Positions 1 through 9,023 of a DNA stretch of 64,000 nucleotides are shown piece after piece. The notes under the pieces are model-generated. The model saw nothing but the letters and a program-made list of their open reading frames with translations. It was not told where the DNA came from and made no database searches. The position numbers and the translations under genes are program-made. Origin of the DNA: Natronosalvus rutilus. Lineage in GTDB: Archaea; Halobacteriota; Halobacteria; Halobacteriales; Natrialbaceae. Within the stretch, counting starts at the first letter, position 1, and the number at the start of each line of letters is the position of its first letter. The stretch covers positions 2,027,451-2,091,450 of the forward strand of contig NZ_CP100355.1 in NCBI RefSeq assembly GCF_024204665.1. The letters are read 5' to 3'.

Positions 1-327
1 TCTCCCGCACGGAGTCGCTATGATACTAACTTGCTTCGTCCGTTAACTGATCGCTCTATACTGCGAAACCACTACTTCTGGTTTGTTGACTTGCATCTTG
101 TGAAACAGTTGCGCCGTTCTATCTTGCAGTACCTCGACAAACTACTGAGTTGTTGTCAGAGGTGTAGTGGGAGAGACAGAGGTTCGATTCATCGCAACGA
201 GTTGTTGTTGGCAATCGTTGCCCGAACCGGTCAACGAGGGTGAATTCGACATGTGAAATAGTTGCAAATAGAATAACTCAGTCATAATAACTGGATAGTA
301 AAGGGACTCAGTGATGGTGACAGGGGT
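1..327. other. Left-edge stretch without a recognisable gene
   Basis: No supported gene was found. The stretch is more A/T-rich than the genes to its right. It presumably holds the promoter of the PQQ-propeller gene; the A/T-rich segment at about 260-300 is the best candidate. Short open frames here look like chance. Confidence 0.4.
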
Positions 328-1944
328 ATGCACGATGTGCATCGCCGTTCGGTCCTTGCAGCAGGTGCAGCGCTTTCGACAGGAATTGGACTCGCCTCGA
401 GTGGGGTAGGCGCGTCCGACGTCGATGGGGACCTCCCCGACCCGTCGCTGGTCCCCAATCCGGAGATGGACGAAGACTGGGCGTCGCACCGTGGTGACGC
501 CGGCCACGCCAGGTTCATCGAGGACGGGTACGAGTTCGACGGCGACTCGCTCGAGGTCGCCTGGTCCGTCGACCAGACGGGCTCCATCGAAATCGGTGAC
601 GACAACGTGTACACGACGGCGGTCGCCGACGACACCGTGTACACGACGACGACGGACGGGGTCATCGCCCTCGACGCGGCAGATGGCTCGCTCCTCTGGG
701 AGAACACCGATATCGACGCGCACAGTCCCGCGGTAGTCGGTGAGACGGTGTATCTCAACGGCGGCGAGATTGTAGCGCTCAATCGAGACGATGGCAGCGT
801 CCGCTGGGAGAGCACGCTCGGTGCCGAGGAGTGGACGGGAAACCACACGGTAGCGTACGACAGCGTCTTCGCCGTCGTCGACGGCACTCTGTACGCGCTC
901 GAGGCTGACGACGGGTCGGTCCGATGGCAAAAAGACACGGCCGTCGTCGAGTCGAGCGAAGGTGACGAACAGGAGTCCGGATTTATCACCGGGACCGCCG
1001 CAGCGAACGGCGTCGTCTACGCCGGTACGGAGGACGGCACTCTCGCGTTCGATCACACGACTGGAGAGACCGTCTGGCAGAACTGGCGAGGGTACTATAG
1101 CTACAACTCAGGACACGATATCTACGCGACTGAGAAGGCGGTTCTCGCCGAGTTGTCGGGGGAGGAAAACCCCCTCTACGATGCACAAACTGGAGAGTTG
1201 CTGAACCATGTCTCGTCGCGTTCCGGACGGGCGCTCAGCAACGAATCCGCGATCGGAGGAGACGATAATGGCTACGGCAGTTACTCGGTCCACGGCGACG
1301 AGTACGACTGGAGTATCGACGTCACGTACACCTACGGGGAGGCCGTTTTCAGTGGCGAGACCGTCTACGTCTACTTTGAGGTGGACGGCCACAACTACGG
1401 AGACCGGGATTACGATCAGAAACTCGTCGCGCTCGACAAACGCGACGGGAGCGAGAAGTGGACGCTCTCGAAAGACGACGCACCGGTCGGACACATTCGG
1501 GCGATCAGCGGCAAGACGATATACGTCGAACACGAAGAGGAACTCTTCGCGCTTCGAGAACAGACGGACGACGAAGACGACTCCGCCGACGAGGGAGACG
1601 GAACCGACGACGAGCAAGATGACGCAGACGACGGCGACAACACCGACGACACCGGTGACGAGGAGACGTCGGACGAAGATGAGGAGTCTGGCGACGGCGA
1701 CAGCTGCGAAGTTCCCGGCGACGAAAACGACGACGGCGAGAACACGACCGGATCCGACGACGACGACGAGAACGCAACCGACTCCGACGACGGAGACGAT
1801 GGGGCTACCGAGTCCGAAGAACGCACCTACCAGACCGACGCAGACGAGTCACCCGGCTTTACGACCGGCGCAGGAATCTTCAGCGGACTCCTCGGCCTCG
1901 AGTGGCTGCGCCGGCAGTCGAATACGGACGAACCGGACGAGTAA
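328..1944 (+). CDS. Secreted PQQ-like beta-propeller protein with PGF-CTERM-type anchor
   Basis: A 538-residue exported protein. The N-terminus has a twin-arginine-like signal (RRSVLAAGAALSTG from residue 6) followed by a small hydrophobic stretch. The body carries repeated PQQ/WD-like blades of the form 'ALDAADGSLLWE', 'ALNRDDGSVRWE', 'ALEADDGSVRWQ' and 'ALDKRDGSEKWT', typical of eight-blade PQQ propellers. From about residue 410 comes a very acidic Asp/Glu/Gly/Ser/Thr spacer of some 90 residues. It is followed by 'PGFTTGAG', a hydrophobic segment and a basic RR, which matches the PGF-CTERM sorting signal processed by archaeosortase A. Known for the family: such domains act as scaffolds or bind quinone cofactors. 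Inferred: a cell-surface propeller anchored after C-terminal processing. No quinone-dehydrogenase active site was identified, so an enzymatic role is not claimed. Confidence 0.82.
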   Translation: MHDVHRRSVLAAGAALSTGIGLASSGVGASDVDGDLPDPSLVPNPEMDEDWASHRGDAGHARFIEDGYEFDGDSLEVAWSVDQTGSIEIGDDNVYTTAVADDTVYTTTTDGVIALDAADGSLLWENTDIDAHSPAVVGETVYLNGGEIVALNRDDGSVRWESTLGAEEWTGNHTVAYDSVFAVVDGTLYALEADDGSVRWQKDTAVVESSEGDEQESGFITGTAAANGVVYAGTEDGTLAFDHTTGETVWQNWRGYYSYNSGHDIYATEKAVLAELSGEENPLYDAQTGELLNHVSSRSGRALSNESAIGGDDNGYGSYSVHGDEYDWSIDVTYTYGEAVFSGETVYVYFEVDGHNYGDRDYDQKLVALDKRDGSEKWTLSKDDAPVGHIRAISGKTIYVEHEEELFALREQTDDEDDSADEGDGTDDEQDDADDGDNTDDTGDEETSDEDEESGDGDSCEVPGDENDDGENTTGSDDDDENATDSDDGDDGATESEERTYQTDADESPGFTTGAGIFSGLLGLEWLRRQSNTDEPDE

Positions 1945-2250
1945 CAGGAGTTGTCGAGTGCGGTGAATCTCGACGAGAGTCGGTAGAACCCGACGAACTC
2001 GCTGGCCTGACATCCGCATGCGTGCTACCCGGTAGTTTCGCCAGACGCAGGCAGCTGTCAACCCAGAAGTGATCTCGTTAACACGGATCGAGTGATCCAG
2101 ATACCCGCTCCTCGAGCATTTGTCGTTGCAACATTTGCGCTGTGAGTTCAGCACAACGCTACAACGTATCACCGCACGAGGGCGTCAACAATAACAATAC
2201 CTGCTGTGTGTCGATGAACGAGCGACAGGCCCTTCGTGATGACTACCCGA
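1945..2250. other. Intergenic stretch between convergent genes
   Basis: About 300 bases separate the 3' ends of the propeller gene and the oxidoreductase gene. I see no RNA gene, no convincing open frame and no strong hairpin. Confidence 0.4.
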
Positions 2251-3489
2251 CTATTGATCCTGGCTCGGCGCGAGTTCGTCGAGGTCGACCTGCTTCTCGA
2301 GGAGGACCTCGGCCTGGTCGGCGACGATACGCTGTTGGCGCATGAGCTGTTTGAGCTTACTCTGGGCGGAGAGGTCGCCGATGAGGACACCGCCGATGAC
2401 CTTGCCGTCCTTGAACGCGATGCGGCGCCACTCAGTGTCTGAGTAGCGGCGTTCGGCGTGTTCGTCGCCCAGGGTGGGATGGCCGAACGAGAGGAACGGG
2501 AAGTCGAAGTGGGTAATCGAGTACGAGGAGACCCACTCGAAGGGCTCAGCCTCCTCGTCGGCGGCCATGTTGATGCCTGCGACTCGACCCTGCTCTTTGG
2601 CCGAGCCCCACGAGCCGTTCTGGGCCTGCTCTCCTAGGAGAACGTCGTAGAACTGCGTCAGGTCGCCCGCCGCGTAGACGTCCTCGAGGTTCGTCTGCAT
2701 GTACTCGTCGACGACGATGCCGTTGTCCTGCTCGAGGTCGGTGTCGTGGAGGAACTCGGTGTTGAACGTCAGGCCGATCGCGACGCCGGCGAAGTCACAC
2801 GGGTAGCGGTTGCCGTCGCCGCCGATGGCGGCCTCGACGCGGCCGTCGTCGTCGACTTCAAACTCGCTGACGCCGCTGTCGAAGATCGGCTCGACGCCCA
2901 CGCTTCGCATCCCGTCGTGCATGATCTCGGCGCCGTCAGCCGAGAGCGCGTAGCGCCACCAGCGGTCCCCGCGCATCAGGAACTTGCCGTCGACGCCCTG
3001 GGAGCCACAGACTGCCGCGAAGTCGATGCCCAACAACCCGGCCCCGACGATGACGGCGTCGTCGGCCGCTTCGGCACTCTCGCGGATCTTCCGGGCGTCC
3101 TGGAACGTCCAGAAGTGGTGGACGCCCTCGGCGTCGCTGTTTTCGACCGGCAACTGCGTGGGCGTCCCGCCCGTCGCGATCAGCAGTTTGTCGTAGGGAA
3201 TGTCGTCTTTTTCGTGGGTGCGGACGACCTTCTCGTCGGTGTCGATCGTCGTCACGTGCGTGTTTAGCGATAGGTCGATGTCGCGCTCGTCGTACCAGTC
3301 CTCGTCGTGAATCGAAATCGGCGCCTCGGGCAGTTTGCCCTTAGCGTGTTCTTTGATCAGGATGCGATTGTACAGCGGTTCGCCCTCATCGGTGATGACG
3401 GTGATCGACGACTCCGGATCCTCCTCCCGGAGTGTCTCCGCGGCCGAACTGCCGGAGATCCCGTCCCCGATGATAACGTACTCGGTCAT
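2251..3489 (-). CDS. FAD/NAD(P)-dependent oxidoreductase (nitrite/rubredoxin reductase-like)
   Basis: A 412-residue pyridine nucleotide-disulfide oxidoreductase-fold protein. An N-terminal FAD Rossmann motif lies in 'YVIIGDGISGSSAAE' (residues 4-18). The sequence 'LLIATGGTPTQLP' is the usual second FAD strand, 'AVIVGAGLLGIDFAA' is the NAD(P) Rossmann motif, and 'VYAAGDLTQF' is the FAD-ribityl motif. There is no redox-active CxxxxC pair, so it is not a disulfide reductase. The length and layout fit the NirB-N/rubredoxin-NAD reductase/ferredoxin reductase group. The partner protein is unknown: no ferredoxin or nitrite reductase gene is adjacent. The C-terminal part (from about residue 320) is probably the dimerisation region of this family. 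The ATG at 3489 precedes the FAD motif by three residues, as expected. Confidence 0.85.
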   Translation of the reverse strand: MTEYVIIGDGISGSSAAETLREEDPESSITVITDEGEPLYNRILIKEHAKGKLPEAPISIHDEDWYDERDIDLSLNTHVTTIDTDEKVVRTHEKDDIPYDKLLIATGGTPTQLPVENSDAEGVHHFWTFQDARKIRESAEAADDAVIVGAGLLGIDFAAVCGSQGVDGKFLMRGDRWWRYALSADGAEIMHDGMRSVGVEPIFDSGVSEFEVDDDGRVEAAIGGDGNRYPCDFAGVAIGLTFNTEFLHDTDLEQDNGIVVDEYMQTNLEDVYAAGDLTQFYDVLLGEQAQNGSWGSAKEQGRVAGINMAADEEAEPFEWVSSYSITHFDFPFLSFGHPTLGDEHAERRYSDTEWRRIAFKDGKVIGGVLIGDLSAQSKLKQLMRQQRIVADQAEVLLEKQVDLDELAPSQDQ

Positions 3490-3684
3490 GTCGGGAAATT
3501 TCGTAACGGGGGTTAAAGTCGGTTGCTATCTGGACTACCCTCGAACTCGATACGCCATCGTCGAGTAGTCTCGTCGCGGGCGTCGCTCGTTCGTCATCCA
3601 GGAGTCGGACATACTATATTTTCTATAGCTAGACGACCCGTCCACTCCACATCGCTCATTAGGCTCGAGTCCGTCCGCTCGAGT

Positions 3685-4281
3685 ATGAAACTCCGCCAGA
3701 ACGCCCGTCACTTCGCCTCTCGGAAGGCCCTCGAGACCCCAGTCGTTCGCTCGGTAGCCATTTCGGGTCTCGTCCGCCTCCACACGAAGATCTTCCTGGG
3801 GAAGGCCGACCCGGCCCGCGCCGACGAGCGCAAGGCCCACCTCGACGGCCTCTTCGAGGCGACGATGGACAGCTACCTCGAGGCCCTTCGCGCCGGGTAC
3901 TCCGAGGCCGAGGCCCGCGAAATCACGCACATCCAGGCGAACTTCGACTTCTACAACCACGGCTGGACCGAGATGATGGAGTTCCCTGCCGACGAACTCG
4001 AGGATCACTACGACCGGTACTACGACTTCTTCGCGACCTGGGGGATCACGATCGATCGACCCCTGGGCGAGTTCAGACCCGACGGTGGGCTTCCGGAGGC
4101 GCCGTCGACGCCCGAGCGCCTCGAGAATCCCGTGCATCCCCACGCCGAGGGCGGGTTCGCCGACGATGTCTACGTCGAAAACGAGGACGGCGAACTGGTC
4201 GTCGGCGGCCAGGACGAGCCAGAGAACGTGGACGTGTCGAGAGCTGTTGGCGTGAACGACGAGTCGCTCGAGGAAGAGTAG
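3685..4281 (+). CDS. Conserved haloarchaeal protein, DUF6149-like
   Basis: A 198-residue soluble, acidic protein beginning MKLRQNARHFASRKALETP. I prefer the ATG at 3685 over an upstream in-frame extension to 3523, which gives an atypical Ser/Arg-rich head. The N-terminal 45 residues are basic and amphipathic. The middle ('HLDGLFEATMDSYLEALRAG...EITHIQANFDFYNHGW') is predicted helical. The C-terminus is an acidic tail (ending SLEEE) and probably disordered. I believe this matches a haloarchaea-specific uncharacterised family (DUF6149), but that is from memory. It has no neighbour in an operon. No function is assigned. Confidence 0.65.
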   Translation: MKLRQNARHFASRKALETPVVRSVAISGLVRLHTKIFLGKADPARADERKAHLDGLFEATMDSYLEALRAGYSEAEAREITHIQANFDFYNHGWTEMMEFPADELEDHYDRYYDFFATWGITIDRPLGEFRPDGGLPEAPSTPERLENPVHPHAEGGFADDVYVENEDGELVVGGQDEPENVDVSRAVGVNDESLEEE

Positions 4282-4319
4282 CCGTTAGGTTGTCCGAGGT
4301 CGAATAGCGGAAAACGACC

Positions 4320-4769
4320 TCACCTTCGGAATGGACGGTACCGAGGAAAGTGGTGCCGTCGAATCGATTCCACGATCAGCGCCACCTCTCCGACCCCGAA
4401 CGCCAGTGCGAGCAATCCGTTCGTGCTAGTCCAGTCGACGTTCGTCTCTCGAGGAATGACGTGATACTGTCCGTCTCGGGAGACGACGCGACCGTCGCCC
4501 CACGCGATGGCGACGGTCTCGTCGTCGTCGAATCGATATCGTTCACCCTCGACCGCGCCGTCGACGATCCGCCGGTGCTCGGTCGATAGTTCGTCGTACC
4601 GAGCGACTCCGTACCGATCCATCTCCTCCGAGACCTCACCGCCGTCCGTAGCGGTTTCCTCGAGGGCAATTTCGTACTCCACCGCAGCGAGTCCACTGAG
4701 TGTAGCCGGGAAGAAGAGTACGAAACCGAGAAAGAGCATGCCGAAGTGGAGCCACTCTCTTCGGATCAT
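4320..4769 (-). CDS. Small membrane protein, two transmembrane segments
   Basis: A 149-residue protein starting MIRREWLHFGMLFLGFVLFF. A longer in-frame start at 4892 exists, but its extra residues run through the A/T-rich promoter-like region 4770-4830, so 4769 is chosen. One hydrophobic helix sits near residues 8-28. An extracytoplasmic-looking acidic domain follows ('EEMDRYGVARYDELSTEHRRIVDGAVEGERYRF' region, quoted in part only by position 45-78). A second hydrophobic segment ('GLLALAFGVGEVALIVESI') precedes a basic C-terminus. The family is not recognised. Haloarchaeal proteins of this layout are common next to unrelated genes. No function is claimed. Confidence 0.6.
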   Translation of the reverse strand: MIRREWLHFGMLFLGFVLFFPATLSGLAAVEYEIALEETATDGGEVSEEMDRYGVARYDELSTEHRRIVDGAVEGERYRFDDDETVAIAWGDGRVVSRDGQYHVIPRETNVDWTSTNGLLALAFGVGEVALIVESIRRHHFPRYRPFRR

Positions 4770-4909
4770 AGTGTGCTTACATATTAAAATCATAAATAAT
4801 TTACCAAATATGGGGATTATTAAATATGCTGATAGGGAAGATACGCCAACGTCGACCCGTACGACAGTGTTCGTTGGCGGTGTCGTCTTCACCTCACCCG
4901 GTCGTCACG

Positions 4910-5917
4910 TCAGTTCTTCCCCGGCGCAGGCCACCGCGGATCGATTGGTTCTTCGATTCGCTCGAGGTCACCCTCCGTCAACTCGACCCCGACGGCCCCG
5001 ACGTTCTCCTCGAGGTGGTCGATCGACCGCGGGCCGACGATCGGCGCGTCGACGACGTCCTTGTGGAGGAGCCAGGCCAGCGATACCTGCGCGGCGGTCG
5101 CGCCCCGCTCTTGGGCGAGCTCCTCGATGACTTCGAGAACGTCCCAGTTCTCGTCGGTGAAACGCCGTCTCGTGTACTCGTCGGTCGCGGCCCGCCCCTC
5201 GTCGGGGTCGTCGTCCTGATCGTACTTTCCGGTCAGGAAGCCGCCGGCCAGCGGCGACCAGGGGATGACGCCGACTCCTTCGCCCGCGCACACGGGGAGG
5301 AGGTTCGCCTCCTCGTGGCGATCCACGGCGTTGTACTCCGGTTGCATGCAGACAAAGCGCTCGAGGTGCTCGACGTCGGCGGTGTACAGCGCCTTCGTGA
5401 ACTGGTAGGCTGTCATCGTGCTCGCGCCGACGTAGCGAACGACACCCTCATCGATCAGGGCGTCGAGCGCGCGCAGGGTCTCTTCGATGGGCGTCTCCTC
5501 GTCCCACCGGTGGATCTGGTAGAGGTCGACGTAGTCGGTCCCGAGGCGCTCGAGACTCGCTCGACACTGGTCGAAGATGTGCTTCCTCGAGAGACCCTGT
5601 CGGTTCGGTCCGTCGCCCATGCGTCCGAACACCTTCGTTGCTATCGCGAGTTCGTCCCGGTCGTAGGGCTCGATCGCCCGACCGACGATCTCCTCGCTCT
5701 CCCCGCGGGAGTAGACGTTGGCCGTGTCGAGGAAGTTGATCCCGAGATCCAGCGCGCGCTCGACGATCTCGATCGATTGCTCCTCGTCGTCGATCATCCA
5801 GGGCTCGGCGCTCCCGAAGTTCATGCAGCCCAGACAGAGACGAGAGACCTCGAGTCCCGTCTCGCCCAGGGTCGTGTACTCCATCTCGTCGGCGTAGCCG
5901 ATCGTCCGATCCGCCAT
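4910..5917 (-). CDS. Aldo/keto reductase
   Basis: A 335-residue NAD(P)H-dependent aldo/keto reductase with the (beta/alpha)8 barrel signatures of the family. 'FLDTANVYSRGESEEIVG' carries the catalytic Asp and Tyr, 'LAIATKV' the catalytic Lys and 'LYQIHRWD' the active-site His. 'GVIPWSPLAGGFLTGKY' is the late-barrel motif and 'VGPRSIDHLEENV' the phosphate-binding region for NADP. The start at 5917 is about 27 bp from a TATA-like T-run (near 5944), which suits a leaderless transcript. An internal Met at 5884 (MEYTTLGETG) is the alternative and matches many homologues better. The substrate is unknown: the family reduces diverse carbonyls, and no neighbouring gene narrows it. Confidence 0.88.
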   Translation of the reverse strand: MADRTIGYADEMEYTTLGETGLEVSRLCLGCMNFGSAEPWMIDDEEQSIEIVERALDLGINFLDTANVYSRGESEEIVGRAIEPYDRDELAIATKVFGRMGDGPNRQGLSRKHIFDQCRASLERLGTDYVDLYQIHRWDEETPIEETLRALDALIDEGVVRYVGASTMTAYQFTKALYTADVEHLERFVCMQPEYNAVDRHEEANLLPVCAGEGVGVIPWSPLAGGFLTGKYDQDDDPDEGRAATDEYTRRRFTDENWDVLEVIEELAQERGATAAQVSLAWLLHKDVVDAPIVGPRSIDHLEENVGAVGVELTEGDLERIEEPIDPRWPAPGKN

Positions 5918-6075
5918 ACCCTGTCACACATCGGTGCCCGACAAAAGGGTGCGGGTGGGGGCGGCGTCTCGAGTTCTCGAGGGCTGCGAGCGCGGCCACC
6001 GAACGCCGCCCGTCGTCCCTGCCGATTTCCGAGTCGCTAAGTACCCCGGCACCAGCCGTTTGACCACCGTCTCGC

Positions 6076-7365
6076 ATGTCTCTCGATTCGAACGACCGCT
6101 CGATCGCCGGTTTCACCATGGCGGGCCACGCCCTCGTCCACTGGTTCGAGACCTCGATCCCGATCTTCCTCGTCGTCTGGCTCGCCGAGTTCGACGTGAG
6201 TGTCACCCTCGTCGGGTTCGTCGTCGCGCTGGGGTACGCCCCCTTCGGCATCGGTGCCCTTCCTGGCGGCGTCCTCGCCGATCGGTACGGCCCGAAGCGG
6301 CTCATCCTGCTCTGTCTGCTTGGGATGAGCCTCGCCTTCGTTACCCTCGCGGCGGCCTCGATTCTGGAGTCCATCTATGCCGTCGCCGTCGGCCTCCTGC
6401 TGTGGGGTGTCGCCGCCAGCATCTACCACCCCGCCGGACTCGCGCTCATCAGCACGGGCGTCGAGGAGCGCGGGACCGTCTTCGCCTGGCACGGCATCGC
6501 CGGCAACTTCGGCATCGCCCTCGGGCCGTTCGTCGCCGCCACGCTGTTGATCGTCCTCGAGTGGCCCGTGGTCGCCGCCCTGCTGGCGGTCCCCGGTTTC
6601 GTCGCCGTCGCCTACGGGCTCAGTGCGAACTTCGACGCGACCGCGGCGGTCGCAGACGACGTCGATGCCGGGCCGGACGAGGCGCTCTCGCTGCCGGAGT
6701 TTCTCGCCAACTCCCGGGCACTATTCGCCAGCGCTTTTGCCATCGTCTTCGTCCTCGTCACCTTCGAAGGCCTGTACTACCGCGGCGTGCTCACCTACCT
6801 GCCCGAGATCATGACCGGCCTGCCAGCGCTCGAGGGCCTCGAACTGTTCCCGACGCTCGAGCAGTACGACATCGACCCCGGCTTCTACGTCTACGTCGGT
6901 CTGCTGGTCGTCGGTATGGCCGGCCAGTACGCCGGCGGAAAGCTCACGGACCGCGTTCCTGCGGCCCGCGGCTTGGCTGCACTCTTCGCCGTCCTGGCCG
7001 CCCTCGCGCTCGCGTTCGTCCCCGTCGTCGACCGCGGGCTGGGCGCCCTGCTCGCCCTCTGTGGCGTCCTGGGCTTCGTCCTGTTCGCAATCCAGCCGTT
7101 CTACCAGAACGCCGTCGCCGTCTATACGCCTGCCGACAGTCGCGGGCTCTCCTACGGCTACACCTACCTCGGGGAGTTCGGACTCGGCGCGACCAGCATC
7201 GCCATCGGCGGATTTCTGCTCGGCGAGGCGGGCCTCGCGACCTTCTTCGTCGCGCTCGCTGGCTTCGCCCTCGTCGGGGCCACCCTGTCGGCCGCGCTCG
7301 CACTCGGCCTCGACCGCCTGTTCGACCGAACGGACGCGGACTCGAGCGCCGATGCGAAGGCCTAG
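6076..7365 (+). CDS. Major facilitator superfamily transporter
   Basis: A 429-residue integral membrane protein with about twelve hydrophobic helices in two halves of six. The loop between helices 2 and 3 reads 'GVLADRYGPKRLIL', the canonical MFS motif A (GxxxDrxGrkr). The corresponding second-half loop is 'AGGKLTDRVPAARG'. An acidic cytoplasmic linker lies near residues 195-215. The C-terminal 15 residues are acidic. The opening 'GHALVHWFETSIPIF' resembles MFS members annotated as sugar-phosphate or fosmidomycin-resistance-like permeases, but the substrate cannot be read from sequence. Divergent from the aldo/keto reductase with a 158-bp spacer that holds a TATA-like 'ctaagtac' about 40 bp before the ATG. 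Confidence 0.88.
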   Translation: MSLDSNDRSIAGFTMAGHALVHWFETSIPIFLVVWLAEFDVSVTLVGFVVALGYAPFGIGALPGGVLADRYGPKRLILLCLLGMSLAFVTLAAASILESIYAVAVGLLLWGVAASIYHPAGLALISTGVEERGTVFAWHGIAGNFGIALGPFVAATLLIVLEWPVVAALLAVPGFVAVAYGLSANFDATAAVADDVDAGPDEALSLPEFLANSRALFASAFAIVFVLVTFEGLYYRGVLTYLPEIMTGLPALEGLELFPTLEQYDIDPGFYVYVGLLVVGMAGQYAGGKLTDRVPAARGLAALFAVLAALALAFVPVVDRGLGALLALCGVLGFVLFAIQPFYQNAVAVYTPADSRGLSYGYTYLGEFGLGATSIAIGGFLLGEAGLATFFVALAGFALVGATLSAALALGLDRLFDRTDADSSADAKA

Positions 7366-7383
7366 CGCGCTGCTTCGAACCGG

Positions 7384-7572
7384 TCAGTCGGCTTCTTCCT
7401 CCTGAGGGGCGGTTTCTGGATAGCGGACCTCACGGAACTCCGTCGACCCGCACCGACAGCCGTTCTTCGTTCCGATCGGTTGCAGTTTTCCGTCGGGCCA
7501 GCTCGTGGCAGCGTAGGCGGTTCCGCAGGCAGAACATTCGACGAGCGTGCGCTCGCGTTTACCGGAGGGCAT
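7384..7572 (-). CDS. Small zinc-ribbon-like protein
   Basis: A 62-residue protein with two cysteine pairs, 'CSAC' (residues 13-16) and 'CRC' (about residue 39-41), spaced like a small treble-clef or zinc-ribbon knuckle. The C-terminal tail is acidic (PQEEEAD). Haloarchaea encode many such 50-70 residue zinc proteins; some have been tied to stress and biofilm phenotypes, most are unstudied. Convergent with the MFS gene 18 bp away. Its upstream neighbour on the same strand is the broken regulator at 7641-8299. Start ATG at 7572 is the only one that keeps both Cys pairs. Confidence 0.7.
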   Translation of the reverse strand: MPSGKRERTLVECSACGTAYAATSWPDGKLQPIGTKNGCRCGSTEFREVRYPETAPQEEEAD

Positions 7573-7640
7573 TGTTCGTGTATTCGACGGAGAGCGAGCA
7601 TCAGGATTGCTTCGCGTTATACAAAACCCTTTTAAACGAT

Positions 7641-8299
7641 CTATCGATCCGAGCGGCCTGTCTCGGAGAGCGTACTCCCCAGAATGTGTTTTATTCCGCG
7701 CCGAAGGCGAGAGGCGACGGCCTGCTGGGAGATGCCGAGTTCGTCGCCGACCTCTGCCATCGTCACCTCCCGGGGGGTCTCGAAGTAGCCGCGATCGAAG
7801 GCGAGAACCAGCGCCTCCTGCTGGGGGTCAGTGAGTGCTGCCTCTGTGTCCGTCTCGACAGGTGTCAACGCGTGGAGGCTCGTCAGGTGACCGGCACGTC
7901 CAGCTCCCGACAGCGTTGCTGGAAGGCCGCGATGTCGCTTCGGTCGTCGCCGCGAACGTCGAACGTCCACTCCTGGTTCGTGCCGACGGCTTCGATGAGC
8001 GGTATCTCCGTCTCTGTGAGTACACTGAGCACGCCCGAATACTCGACCGCCCACTCGACGCGCAGCAGATACTCGTCCGCGACGGAGTCGACGAGACGGA
8101 TGTCTCTGACGCCGGGGTGTTCGGTAAATGCCTCCTCGATGTCGTCGACGACGGTTCCTCGTACCCAGAAGTAGGGTATTACCACGTCCTGGGCGGGGAT
8201 GATCCGCTCCAGCGTGACCGTCACGTCCGGCAGCTGCTCGAACACGGTCCCCAGTGGGAACTGACTCGAGGGGACGGTAAACGTCGCTTCGGTGGCCAT
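7641..8299 (-). pseudogene. Bat-type HTH regulator interrupted by a one-base frameshift
   Basis: Two adjacent frames together make one bacterio-opsin-activator-like (HTH_10) transcription regulator. Frame 1 (8299 to 7883, 138 residues) begins MATEATFTVPSSQFPLG and is the usual N-terminal sensor-like domain, ending '...RCRELDVPVT' and a TGA at 7885-7883. The next frame continues at once with 'LTSLHALTPVETD' and ends with the HTH_10 domain ('MAEVGDELGISQQAVASRL') before a stop at 7641. Adding one C near 7885-7886 would give one 219-residue protein of normal family length. So the gene is either inactivated by a single deletion, mis-sequenced, or read by slippage. Domain order and both halves are otherwise intact, which argues for a recent event. 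The target genes are unknown. Confidence 0.82.
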
Positions 8300-8513
8300 C
8301 GTTGAGTCTGTTTGTTGTCACCGGCCTTCGATTTTGTGGAGTGGATCGATACGAGAGACGTAGTTCGTACGGCCCATTACCGACAGGGAGTCTCGCCCGA
8401 CGAGGGTGTCCGTATGCGGACGGCCCCGACCGGACCCGTCCACCTCGGGGTGAAACGGAGACTCGGCCGCAGCGGACCACACCAATTTTGTCCGCGCAGT
8501 CGAACCCTCGAGC

Positions 8514-8999
8514 ATGATCGAGGCGACGCTCTGTTTCGTCGTGGACGGCGACGACGTGCTCCTCATCGAGAAGCGACGTGGACTTGGCGAGGGGTGGTAC
8601 AACGGACCCGGCGGCAAACTTGAGGACGGCGAGACGCTGCGAGAGTGCGCCGCTCGCGAAGTTCGCGAGGAAGTCGGCCTCAGGATCCCCCTCGAGGCAC
8701 TCGAGCAGGCCGGCGAGCTCACGTTCACCCTCGACGGGGAGGTCCACACGGTCTGTCACGTGTTCCGAACGGAGACCTACGACGGCGAACCGGTAGCGAC
8801 CGAGGAGGCCCACCCCGAGTGGGTTCCGATCGAGGACGTGCCCTACGATCGCATGTGGGATGACGATCGCCTCTGGCTGCCCGCGGTGCTCGAGGGCGAT
8901 ACCGTCGAGGGAACCTTCGCATTCGAGGGCGGACGACCACTCGACGACGCCGAGTTCGTCGACTACGACCTCGAGCGCGGCGCGTCGTTCGAGGAGTGA
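8514..8999 (+). CDS. Nudix hydrolase (MutT/8-oxo-dGTPase-like)
   Basis: A 161-residue Nudix protein. The Nudix box GX5EX7REUXEEXGU is complete at residues 34-56 (G34, E40, R48-E49, E52-E53, G55). This is the Mg-binding catalytic site that cleaves nucleoside diphosphates linked to another moiety. The short form, with 'LCFVVDGDDVLLIEKRRGLGEGWYNGPGG' features spread over residues 6-34, most resembles the 8-oxo-dGTP diphosphatase (MTH1/MutT-like) members. True substrate cannot be told from sequence. ATG at 8514 follows a T-run 'caattttg' about 25 bp upstream, consistent with a near-leaderless mRNA. It converges with the molybdoenzyme gene. Confidence 0.88.
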   Translation: MIEATLCFVVDGDDVLLIEKRRGLGEGWYNGPGGKLEDGETLRECAAREVREEVGLRIPLEALEQAGELTFTLDGEVHTVCHVFRTETYDGEPVATEEAHPEWVPIEDVPYDRMWDDDRLWLPAVLEGDTVEGTFAFEGGRPLDDAEFVDYDLERGASFEE

Positions 9000-9023
9000 G
9001 CCCATCGGTGCACACGACCCGGC

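Noticed and set aside
282-1056. Long open frames antisense to the propeller gene
   Set aside because: They mirror the coding strand of a clear PQQ-repeat protein and have Arg/Val-rich composition typical of high-G+C antisense frames.
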